From: Procambarus clarkii
Taxonomy: Eukaryota > Arthropoda > Malacostraca > Decapoda > Cambaridae
Direction of reading: 5' to 3'
DNA: 64,000 nucleotides
Assembly: GCF_040958095.1 (NCBI RefSeq)
Contig: NC_091237.1
Location: forward strand, 13,177,241 to 13,241,240
Shown: piece after piece, positions 1 through 10,130 of the stretch
How positions within the stretch are numbered: the first letter of the stretch is position 1
How the letters are laid out: every line of letters starts with the position of its first letter
Made by a program: the position numbers and the translations under genes
Notes under the pieces: generated by a model
Told to the model about the DNA's origin: nothing
The model's input: the letters and a program-made list of their open reading frames with translations, nothing else
Databases searched by the model: none

Positions 1-325
1 TCACCCTTATTCGCCACCATGTCTCGTCTCACCCTGCTGCCTTCAACCCTTGCTTCACCCTATTTCATTGTTTTATATACATTTCGTCCCTCTCCTCTTT
101 TAGCCATATTCTCACTCTGCCACCCTTCCTCACCCTGAAGTCCCGGTCATTCTTCTAACTCCTAGCAGTTTGCTACCCACCCTGCCAGCGCCTCTCACCG
201 CCCCAGACACTGGCCTTACCCTCCTGCGTCGCTCCTTACATTGTGTCTTAGAACTGCTTCCTCTGTCACGCCTCTGGCGCTCTCATTAAACATTCCCTGA
301 TGATTTACTCGGTCTGTATTACCTC
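1..325. other. Pyrimidine-rich flank, no gene seen
   Basis: CT-rich sequence leading into the 18-bp tandem array. No open frame with domain character, no RNA gene and no clear transposon end was seen. Confidence 0.5.
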
Positions 326-3300
326 CTCTTCTCCCTATACTCCCCTCTCTCGCTGTACTCCCCTCTCTCACTGTACTCCCCTCTCTCACTGTACTCCCCT
401 CTCTCACTATACTCCCCTCTCTCACTGTACTCCCCTCTCTCACTATACTCCCCTCTCTCACTGTACTCCCCTCTCTCACTATACTCCCCTCTCTCTCTAT
501 ACTTCCCTCTCTCACTATACTCCCCTCACTCTCTATACTTCCCTCTCTCACTATACTCCCCTCTCTCGCTGTACTCCCCTCTCTCACTGTACTCCCCTCT
601 CTCACTATACTCCCCTCTCTCACTGTACTCCCCTCTCTCACTGTACTCCCCTCTCTCACTGTACTCCCCTCTCTCACTGTACTCCCCTCTCTCACTGTAC
701 TCCCCTCTCTCACTGTACTCCCCTCTCTCACTGTACTCCCCTCTCTCGCTGTACTCCCCTCTCTCGCTGTACTCCCCTCTCTCACTGTACTCCCCTCTCA
801 CTATACTCCCCTCTCTCACTATACTCCCCTCTCTCACTGTACTCCCCTCTCTCGCTGTACTCCCCCCTCTCGCTGTACTCCCCCCTCTCGCTGTACTCCC
901 CTCTCTCGCTGTGCTCCCCTCTCTCGCTGTACTCCCCTCTCTCGCTGTACTCCCCTCTCTCACTGTACTCCCCTCTCACTATACTCCCCTCTCTCACTAT
1001 ACTCCCCTCTCTCACTGTACTCCCCTCTCTCGCTGTACTCCCCCCTCTCGCTGTACTCCCCCCTCTCGCTGTACTCCCCCCTCTCGCTGTACTCCCCCCT
1101 CTCGCTGTACTCCCCTCTCTCGCTGTACTCCCCTCTCTCGCTGTACTCCCCTCTCTCGCTGTACTCCCCTCTCTCGCTGTACTCCCCTCTCTCACTGTAC
1201 TCCCCTCTCTCACTGTACTCCCCTCTCTCACTGTACTCCCCTCTCTCACTGTACTCCCCTCTCTCACTGTACTCCCCTCTCTCACTGTACTCCCCTCTCT
1301 CACTGTACTCCCCTCTCTCACTGTACTCCCCTCTCTCACTGTACTCCCCTCTCTCAGTATACTCCCCTCTCTCAGTATACTCCCCTCTCTCAGTATACTC
1401 CCCTCTCTCAGTATACTCCCCTCTCTCACTGTACTCCCCTCTCTCACTGTACTCCCCTCTCTCACTGTACTCCCCTCTCTCAGTATACTCCCCTCTCTCA
1501 GTATACTCCCCTCTCTCAGTATACTCCCCTCTCTCAGTATACTCCCCTCTCTCAGTATACTCCCCTCTCTCACTGTACTCCCCTCTCTCACTGTACTCCC
1601 CTCTCTCACTGTACTCCCCTCTCTCACTGTACTCCCCTCTCTCACTGTACTCCCCTCTCTCACTGTACTCCCCTCTCTCACTGTACTCCCCTCTCTCACT
1701 GTACTCCCCTCTCTCACTGTACTCCCCTCTCTCACTGTACTCCCCTCTCTCAGTATACTCCCCTCTCTCAGTATACTCCCCTCTCTCACTGTACTCCCCT
1801 CTCTCACTGTACTCCCCTCTCTCACTGTACTCCCCTCTCTCACTGTACTCCCCTCTCTCACTGTACTCCCCTCTCTCACTGTACTCCCCTCTCTCACTGT
1901 ACTCCCCTCTCTCACTGTACTCCCCTCTCTCACTGTACTCCCCTCTCTCAGTATACTCCCCTCTCTCAGTATACTCCCCTCTCTCAGTATACTCCCCTCT
2001 CTCAGTATACTCCCCTCTCTCAGTATACTCCCCTCTCACTGTACTCCCCTCTCTCACTGTACTCCCCTCTCTCACTGTACTCCCCTCTCTCAGTATACTC
2101 CCCTCTCTCAGTATACTCCCCTCTCTCAGTATACTCCCCTCTCTCAGTATACTCCCCTCTCTCAGTATACTCCCCTCTCTCACTGTACTCCCCTCTCTCA
2201 CTGTACTCCCCTCTCTCACTGTACTCCCCTCTCTCACTGTACTCCCCTCTCACTGTACTCCCCTCTCTCACTGTACTCCCCTCTCTCACTGTACTCCCCT
2301 CTCTCACTGTACTCCCCTCTCTCACTGTACTCCCCTCTCTCACTGTACTCCCCTCTCTCACTATACTCCCCTCTCTCACTATACTCCCCTCTCTCACTAT
2401 ACTCCCCTCTCTCACTATACTCCCCTCTCTCACTATACTCCCCTCTCTCACTATACTCCCCTCTCTCACTATACTCCCCTCTCTCACTATACTCCCCTCT
2501 CTCACTATACTCCCCTCTCTCACTATACTCCCCTCTCTCACTATACTCCCCTCTCTCACTATACTCCCCTCTCTCACTATACTCCCCTCGCTCACTATAC
2601 TCCCCTCGCTCACTATACTCCCCTCTCTCACTATACTCTCCCCTCTCACTATACTCTCCCCTCTCACTATACTCCCCTCTCACTATACTCCCCTCTCTCA
2701 CTATACTCCCCTCTCTCACTATACTCCCCTCTCTCACTGTACTCCCCTCTCTCACTGTACTCCCCTCTCTCACTGTACTCCCCTCTCTCTCTATACTCCC
2801 CTCTCACTGTACTCCCCTCTCTCACTGTACTCCCCTCTCTCACTGTACTCCCCTCTCTCACTGTACTCCCCTCTCTCACTGTACTCCCCTCTCTCACTGT
2901 ACTCCCCTCTCTCACTGTACTCCCCTCTCTCACTGTACTCCCCTCTCTCACTGTACTCCCCTCTCTCACTGTACTCCCCTCTCTCACTGTACTCCCCTCT
3001 CTCACTGTACTCCCCTCTCTCACTGTACTCCCCTCTCTCACTGTACTCCCCTCTCTCACTGTACTCCCCTCTCTCACTGTACTCCCCTCTCTCACTGTAC
3101 TCCCCTCTCTCACTGTACTCCCCTCTCTCACTGTACTCCCCTCTCTCAGTATACTCCCCTCTCTCAGTATACTCCCCTCTCTCAGTATACTCCCCTCTCT
3201 CACTGTACTCCCCTCTCTCACTGTACTCCCCTCTCTCACTGTACTCCCCTCTCTCAGTATACTCCCCTCTCTCAGTATACTCCCCTCTCTCAGTATACTC

Positions 3301-3430
3301 CCCTTTCTCAGTATACTCCCCTCTCTCACTGTACTCCCCTCTCTCACTGTACTCCCCTCTCTCACTGTACTCCCCTCTCTCACTGTACTCCCCTCTCTCA
3401 CTGTACTCCCCTCTCTCACTGTACTTCCCC
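326..3430. repeat. 3.1-kb minisatellite, 18-bp unit (cactgtactcccctctct)
   Basis: About 170 tandem copies of an 18-bp unit. Four main variants differ at the first bases: cactgt, cactat, cagtat and cgctgt. Variants occur in runs rather than at random, for example four cagtat units, three cactgt, five cagtat, ten cactgt, two cagtat and nine cactgt between about 1350 and 1970, which indicates local amplification of blocks. Scattered 4-bp contractions (ctctct to ct) shift the phase. Because 18 is a multiple of three and units lack stops, very long low-complexity frames appear on both strands (SHCTPL, LTVLPS or VREGST repeats). These are artefacts. Confidence 0.97.
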
Positions 3431-3580
3431 CCTCCCCTTACTGTACTTCCCCCCTCCCCCTTCACTATTCTTCCCCCCTAACCCCCTCCCCCTCTCTATA
3501 CTCCCCCCGACTCACCCAATTCCCCCACCTCCCGTCACCCAGTACCCCCCCCCCCCCCCCCCTCAACCAATAGGCCCACC
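3431..3580. repeat. C-rich low-complexity tract
   Basis: Degenerating edge of the 18-bp array that turns into cytosine runs, including a run of about 19 C near 3547-3562. Confidence 0.8.
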
Positions 3581-3670
3581 TTCCCCTCCTCTTCGCATAG
3601 GCTGTTTCATCTTGATGACATGATGGGAGAGGATGGGGGGGTGTTGACCTGTTGCTGGAGGCGCCATAGA

Positions 3671-3935
3671 TCACCACCAGAGGGGTCAGTCGCCCCTGTG
3701 GACCACCACCAGAGGGGTCAGACGCCCCTGTGGACCACCACCAGACGGGGTCAGACGCCCCTGTGGACCACCACCAGAGGGGGTCAGACGCCCCTGTGGA
3801 CCACCACCAGAGGGGTCAGACGCCCCTGTGGACCACCACCAGAGGGGTCAGACACCCCTGTGGACCACCACCAGAGGGGGTCAGACGCCCCTGTGGACCA
3901 CCACCAGAGGGGGTCAGACGCCCCTGTGGACCTAT
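3671..3935. repeat. Minisatellite, 32-33-bp unit
   Basis: About eight copies of a unit built on gtggaccaccaccagagggg followed by gtcagacgcccct. Successive ccaccaccag starts are 32 or 33 bp apart because the G run varies by one base. All three forward frames stay open, so apparent proteins rich in DHHQRGS or WTTTRG are repeat products. Confidence 0.93.
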
Positions 3936-4155
3936 AGTGTTGGAAGCTGTAGGTGCAAATGGGGGACTAAATTGGCCCACGTGACAGTGGTCAACTCCTT
4001 GGAGTACCTTAGGCCTACAACGGAGACTAAGTAACCAGCGAAAGGTTCTTGACACTGTGAAGAACCTTTCCTCTCCTTAAGGCAGGCACAGCGTGGCTTG
4101 GCCCCCCTACAGGTGGTGGCGTGGCGTCTCCGTTGTGAGGCTATACAATCTTCAG

Positions 4156-5805
4156 GGGTTACAGGTACAGGTCAGAGGGGGTTACAGGTACAGGTACAGG
4201 TCAGGGGTTACAGGTACAGGTCAAGGGGGGGGGTTACAGGTACAGGTCAGGGGGGTTACAGGTACAGGTCAGGGGGGTTACAGGTACAGGTCAGGGGGGT
4301 TACAGGTACAGGTCAGGGGGGTTACAGGTCCAGGTCAGGGAGAGTTACAGGTCCAGGTCAGGGGGTTACAGGTCCAGGTCATGGGTTACAGGTACAGGTC
4401 AGGAGGGTTACAGGTACAGGTCAGGGGGGTTACAGGTACAGGTCAGGGGGGGGGTTACAGGTACAGGTCAGGGGTTACAGGTGCAGGTCAGGGGGTTACA
4501 GGTGCAGGTCAGGGGGTTACAGGTCCAGGTCAGGGGGTTACAGGTGCAGGTCAGGGGGGTTACAGGTGCAGGTCAGGGGGGTTACAGGTGCAGGTCAGGG
4601 GGGTTACAGGTCCAGGTCAGAGGGGGTTACAGGTCCAGGTCAGAGGGGGTTACAGGTCCAGGTCAGAGGGGGTTACAGGTACAGGTCAGAGGGGGTTACA
4701 GGTACAGGTCAGAGGGGGTTACAGGTACAGGTCAGAGGGGGTTACAGGTCCAGGTCAGGGGGGTTACAGGTACAGGTCAGGGGGGTTACAGGTACAGGTC
4801 AGGGGGGTTACAGGTACAGGTCAGGGGTTACAGGTCCAGGTCAGGGGGGTTACAGGTCCAGGTCAGGAGGGTTACAGGTCCAGGTCAGGAGGGTTACAGG
4901 TACAGGTCAGGGGGGTTACAGGTACAGGTCAGGGGGGTTACAGGTACAGGTCAGGGGGGTTACAGGTACAGAGTCAGGGGGGTTACAGGTCCAGGTCAGG
5001 GGGGTTACAGGTCCAGGTCAGGGGGGTTACAGGTCCAGGTCAGGGGGGTTACAGGTCCAGGTCAGGGGGGTTACAGGTCCAGGTCAGGGGGGTTACAGGT
5101 ACAGGTCAGGGGTTACAGGTCCAGGTCAGGTGGGTTACAGGTACAGGTCAGGGGGGTTACAGGTACAGGTCAGGGGGGTTACAGGTCCAGGTCAGGGGGG
5201 TTACAGGTCCAGGTCAGGGGTTACAGGTACAGGTCAGGGGTTACAGGTCCAGGTCAGGGGGGTTACAGGTACAGGTCAGGGGGGTTACAGGTCCAGGTCA
5301 GGGGGGTTACAGGTCCAGGTCAGGGGGGTTACAGGTACAGGTCAGGGGTTACAGGTACAGGTCAGGGGTTACAGGTCCAGGTCAGGTGGGTTATAGGTAC
5401 AGGTCAGGGGGGTTACAGGTACAGGTCAGGGGGGTTACAGGTCCAGGTCAGGGGGGTTACAGGTACAGGTCAGGGGTTACAGGTCCAGGTCAGGTGGGTT
5501 ACAGGTACAGGTCAGGGGTTACAGGTCCAGGTCAGGTGGGTTACAGGTACAGGTCAGGGGGGTTACAGGTACAGGTCAGGGGGGTTACAGGTCCAGGTCA
5601 GGGGGGTTACAGGTCCAGGTCAGGGGGGTTACAGGTACAGGTCAGGGGTTACAGGTACAGGTCAGGGGTTACAGGTACAGGTCAGGGGGGTTACAGGTAC
5701 AGGTCAGGGGGGGTTACAGGTACAGGTCAGGGGGGGTTACAGATACAGGTCAGGGGTTACAGGTACAGGTCAGGGGTTACAGGTACAGGTCAGGGGTTAC
5801 AGGTC
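4156..5805. repeat. G-rich minisatellite, 19-22-bp unit (ttacaggtacaggtcagggg)
   Basis: Roughly 75-80 tandem copies of ttacaggt(a/c/g)caggtcagg with a variable run of three to nine G. The variable G run gives unit lengths of about 19-22 bp. Central a/c/g variants again form runs. Every unit carries a G run, so the + strand has dense G-quadruplex potential. Open frames such as GYRYRSG or GLQVQVR repeats are artefacts. Confidence 0.96.
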
Positions 5806-5879
5806 GTCATGGGTGAGATGGGGGAACAAGGGGTGACTTATATTAATTTTCTTAACCTGCAGCATCGTTCCTTTTTCCC

Positions 5880-6700
5880 CTCTTCCTAGCTACTGCCTTT
5901 CCTTTCCACCAAGTCCCTCACCACTCTTCCTGTCCTGCTCCCAATCTCCTTGTCCTTTGGATTCCTTTAGTGGTTTTTCCGTCATCTCTACCCCCTCCCC
6001 CCCAGTCGCCTACCCCTCCTCTCTCTACTTTTTCTCACCTATTTCTTCTCCAGGCTTCCTTTCTCCCCCTTTCCTCTCTCCCTTCCAAATTCTCTTCTGC
6101 CCATTTCCGGACTTTCTTCCCCCCCACCCCTTGCAGTCTTGTTCCCCTATCCTTTCCGCAATTTGTTTTTCTCCCCCTACACCAGCTTGGCCCCCCCCCC
6201 CTCCTCTCCTCTCCCCAATACCCACCTGCTGCCTCTCCCTCACCCTCCCCCCCCCAACACCTGCCGTCCCCCCCCCCTCCCTCTCCGCACACGTGAGCAC
6301 AAAAACATTCCCTACTTGATTCGCCAGAAACACACAACTCTTCCCCCTCCCCCTTCCCCCCTCCCCTTACTCCCCCTCCCCCCCTCCCCTTACTCCCCCT
6401 CCCCTTACTCCCCCTCCCCTTACTCCCCCTCCATAACGCAGTCACACACAGACCCGGAGAAGGATGATGGTGGTGGTGGTGGCGACACACACACACGGAG
6501 GTAAGTTAATACCTCTACAAGCCTCGCTAAACTCCGTATTTATACAAAACAAATCACAAAAAATTATTGTGTGTTCGTTGTCCCTCCGCCCCCCCCCTCC
6601 CCCCCTATTCCACTGCAGCACTCTTCCCTCCCCCCCCCTCCCCTCCCCTTCTCTACCCCCACCCATCTATCGTCTTCCCCCTCCCCTACTGTTGCTACGT
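5880..6700. repeat. CT/C-rich low-complexity region
   Basis: Strongly pyrimidine-biased sequence, including short repeats of ccccttactccccct at about 6355-6430. No gene is supported; proline/serine-rich frames here reflect composition. Confidence 0.75.
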
Positions 6701-6947
6701 AACTCTGTGTGGTTTATGCTTGAGTGTTTTGGTGTAATTAAAAAGTGTACTGCCAGATATGATTTATTATAATGGATTGCGCAAATATATTTATATATAT
6801 ATATATGATTGTTTAACCGAGTAGTTACTTGCTGGAGTATGAGTGTGTGGTAATGACTTGTCCCAAGTGGTGGCATACCTGTCCAGCCTGACCCAGCGCA
6901 ACACCGCTTGCCAGGAGGTCCCTGTGCCCGCCAAGCCTTGACGGGCT

Positions 6948-6952
6948 TGACC

Positions 6953-6983
<31 letters not shown>
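6948..6983. repeat. (TA)n/(CA)n microsatellite
   Basis: About 14 TA dinucleotides followed by a few CA. A smaller TA tract lies at 6785-6807. The rest of 6984-7660 shows no supported gene. Confidence 0.9.
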
Positions 6984-6984
<1 letters not shown>

Positions 6985-7666
6985 GTATAAGAATGTGCAC
7001 AACTCTCTAGGTGTGCATGTTCAGTTCTTGATACGATGCATTGAACACCTGAATGGAGAGTTGTGAATATGGAAGCGTGTGGTGAGTCCCCGTCGTCTGG
7101 GCCAGGTTCCGCCAGAGTGCCTGGTTGTGTACACACCTTGAGTGCCACACCCTCCCCCCCCCACCCACCCTAATACTCCCCCCCCCCCCCCAACCTCCTC
7201 ACAAGGCAGCGGAGGCATCTTAAGTTTGGTCCCGCCTCTTATGTATAACGTGTTTGCCCTGGTAACGTGTTTGTTCTGGTTTTTTGTGTAAGATAGAAAA
7301 CTCTTTTTGGTAACATCTCCCTTGGTCTGCTTCTTGGCTCTCATTTGTTTGTTTTTGTTTATGTTTTCAAGGCGTTTCTTGTTTGTTTATTTGTGTGACC
7401 TTCACCCCAGAAGCGACACTGATCTTGTTAAACATTTATCTTGCAGATTCCAGACTCCGTCATCCACGCCAGCGTTCGTCTTCCCACTCATTGTCATGTA
7501 TTACCTTAAGACTCGGACTGTGGACACTATCCCCAGAGTGGCTAGGAGCTCTAGTAGTCTTGGTACTAGGAGTGGTATCACTTGGTATCACTATAGGAGT
7601 GGTATCACTATAGGAGTCCTAGCACTGCAGGCGATGAGTCACAATAACGTGGCTGAAATATGTTTA

Positions 7667-7779
7667 CCGGACCACACACTAGAAGGTGAAGGGACGACGA
7701 GAGACGACACAATCGACTTGAGAATGGTCCAGGACGGACCGAAACGTCGTCGTCCCTTCACCTTCTAGTGTGTGGTCTG
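7667..7779. mobile_element. Foldback repeat with about 33-bp inverted arms
   Basis: Left arm at about 7667-7699 contains accacacactagaaggtgaa; right arm at about 7747-7779 is its near-perfect reverse complement. They enclose a spacer of about 47 bp. No coding capacity. The arms suggest a foldback or miniature element, but no target-site duplication was confirmed. Confidence 0.75.
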
Positions 7780-7804
7780 GTCAACAATCCTAACACTGCC
7801 TTGT

Positions 7805-8156
7805 CAACCCGTCCTCTAAAAAATATCGTCACTTTTGGCTCGTATGCCCGCTATGGCCAAATTTGGACGTAATTTGAAATGAAATCGACTCACAAAAGTG
7901 ACGTACTGTTCCGTTTTCTGTTTGAGTCGTCCGGCCGACTCTGTAAGGTTAGAATAGATGACTTTTAATTCACGTTTTTCATAGCGTTTGAAACTTTGAG
8001 AATTTCCTGCCCACCTAACCTATCAGAGGACCCTTAACTTACTGTTGTTGAAAAAAAATATATATATTTTCATTTTTTTTCATTTTCAAATTACGTCCAA
8101 ATTCGGCCATACGGGCAAACGGCCAAAAGCGACGTTCTTTTTAAGAGGACAGGTTG
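7805..8156. mobile_element. MITE copy 1, about 352 bp, 50-bp TIRs, 7-bp TSD
   Basis: The left end begins caacccgtcctctaaaaaa and the right end finishes ttaagaggacaggttg. The ends are imperfect inverted repeats of about 50 bp sharing a CGTC.CTTTTGGC core. The flanks carry the identical heptamer gccttgt at 7798-7804 and 8157-8163, consistent with a target-site duplication. No transposase frame, so non-autonomous. A second copy lies at 8817-9160 and a fragment near 39000. Confidence 0.88.
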
Positions 8157-8163
8157 GCCTTGT

Positions 8164-8816
8164 TACCCACTCACTGCGGGGGCAGAGGCCTTCCATTCTC
8201 AGCTGGATGGATGGGTTTAAAACAGCAGTTTGTAATTCGTATCATTCACATGTCATCGTGTATCTCTTGCAGCCAAGAGAACTCTGTTGCTGGGGGGTGG
8301 CGAAGCAGCGGCAGCGGCGGCAAGCATTCTCTGTTCAATGTCGCAGTTAACAAAGAGCATGTGTGATTTTCCTCGCTCCCACCTACGATTCAATCACCTT
8401 CCATCATGTCATTTTTATATCGGATCACTGTAGGGAATAAGTTCTTGCCACATAAACATATAGCTGATCTGTGTGCGTAGTAGCGAACCATCCATTATAA
8501 ACCATATTAATGTGTATCAGTAAGTTCAACACTGTTCTATAAATATTTTTAGTGTTTTGACATTTTAACATACGGCTTTTGTATATAAAAATTTGTTTTT
8601 ATACGTGGATTATGGTTCGGATAAGCTAAACGTTGAGTGGTTTGGTTATATTAGGTTTGGTTAGGATAAATTGCAATAGTTTGGGCTAGAATATATTAAT
8701 ATTGCTAATTTGGTTAGATTTGAATAAAATGTTGAGTGGTTTGGTTAGGTTTGTTAAGGCTAAATATTTATTGTAGTTTAGATATATTGGATACATGTTA
8801 TACACAATACATTAAC
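8164..8816. other. No gene seen; AT-rich spacer
   Basis: AT-rich sequence between the two MITE copies. Around 8600-8760 there are degenerate ggtttggttagg-type repeats. No open frame with recognisable domains. Confidence 0.5.
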
Positions 8817-9160
8817 CAACCCGTCCTCATAAAAATAACATCGCATTTCACTCGTAAGTGCACTATGGCCAAAAGTGGACGTAATTTGAAATGAAATCGG
8901 CTCACGAAAGTGACGTACTGTCCTGTTTTCTGTTTGAGTCGTCCGGCTTACTCGGAAAGGTTAGGAGAGGAAACTTTCATTTAACGTTTTTCATAACATT
9001 TTGAAACTTTGAGAATTTCCTGCCCACCTAACCTACCAGAGGACCCTTGACTAATTGTTGAAAAAAAAATATCAAATTTATTTTCATTTTCAAATTACAT
9101 CCACTTTCGCCCATACTGGTAAACGGCCAAAAGCGACGTTATTTTTAAGAGGACAGGTTG
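8817..9160. mobile_element. MITE copy 2, same family and orientation
   Basis: About 344 bp aligning along its full length with 7805-8156, including the internal segments ggacgtaatttgaaatgaaa and gaatttcctgcccacctaac. Both TIR ends are present. The flanking heptamers (cattaac and atgaggc) do not match, so either the TSD is lost or one end was replaced when the neighbouring LINE-like sequence arrived. Confidence 0.88.
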
Positions 9161-10130
9161 ATGAGGCCTTCGCTGCTTTACTTCGTTGAGCTAGGTAAGG
9201 GCGGAGGGGCCTCATCAGGCCAGGGTCCAGCAAGCTGCAGAGCGGCCCAAAAACGCGTTCATAAATGTTGTGGTACTGTGTATTCAAAACGATATTTTCC
9301 CTAAATATACCCCTCCATTGTGTTTCCTTATCGTGGTGAGGGGGCTCATGTACACCTCTCTGAGACCAGTGAGGGTAGTCCCCCGCCCCCTTTCCTGTCC
9401 CTCTTTGAGAGTTGTACATGCGAATGAACACAAACGTAGGGTCCTTGCGAGTCACCGGACCACCCACTCGAAGGGTCGCCTGTGAGGGGCGGCCCTAACT
9501 GGATGGCTGGGTGTCCAGGCTGGGGCGAAAGGGAGAATGTGGTCTTTGCACCAGTGTAGGAGAATGGACGAAGCAGTAGGACTCTCCTGTTAAAAAGGGG
9601 GAGCACTGCTGGGGACGACGCACCCCTTCCTGAACTAGCCCGCGCTCGGCCTCCCTGGCTGCCCTGGTAGGTGGTATCACTTGGTTCCAGGCCCCAGACC
9701 TGGGACCAAGGGATATATACATGATATATGGATACTGACACGACCACTCTTACCCAAGCACATGGGGTAGGCGACCAGACCCCCGAGTCGGACTGTGATG
9801 GAAGACCGGGCTCTGTAGCCCCCGCTTCATTGGGCCTACACCGGACTACTCCCCCCTCCCCCAACTCCTCTCCCTCCTCTGTGATAGGGTCGAGTCCCAA
9901 GCCCCCAGTGGTGACCACCCCTGGCACCGTCACTGTCATTGTGACTACTGCGCCTTTTAGCCCCTCTCTCTCTCTTTCTCTGGGGGTTCTCAACGCTGTC
10001 TCTGCAACGGCCCCACTCCTTCCCTAGGTGGCAGTTTGCCAAGGCTGACTGGAACCTATTCACCCTACATGTTATTCTCTTCGACCTCTCCACTCTGCCT
10101 CTCCCTCGAGCCTTCCTCCTTTTTCATGAC
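9161..10130 (+). mobile_element. Probable 5' part / ORF1 region of an I-like LINE
   Basis: Directly upstream of reverse-transcriptase-like sequence and ending in a Pro/Ser/Thr-rich frame at 9728-10027 (starts MDTDTTTLTQ), as seen in the low-complexity N-termini of some LINE ORF1 proteins. No zinc knuckle lies in this stretch. The assignment rests on position and composition; it could be unrelated sequence. Confidence 0.4.

Noticed and set aside
300..3623. Open frame of over 1,100 codons, plus several long minus-strand frames
   Set aside because: Entirely composed of the 18-bp tandem repeat; no start context, introns or non-repeat domain. The length follows from a unit divisible by three.
326..5805. 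Tandem repeats as a possible CRISPR array
   Set aside because: No unique spacers between repeats, and the window is eukaryotic.
4093..5889. Open frame of about 600 codons (GLQVQVR/GYRYRSG repeats)
   Set aside because: Translation of the G-rich minisatellite; three overlapping frames are equally open.
8570..8760. ggttagg-like repeats as telomeric (TTAGG)n DNA
   Set aside because: Irregular ggtttggttagg words without a consistent 5-bp period.
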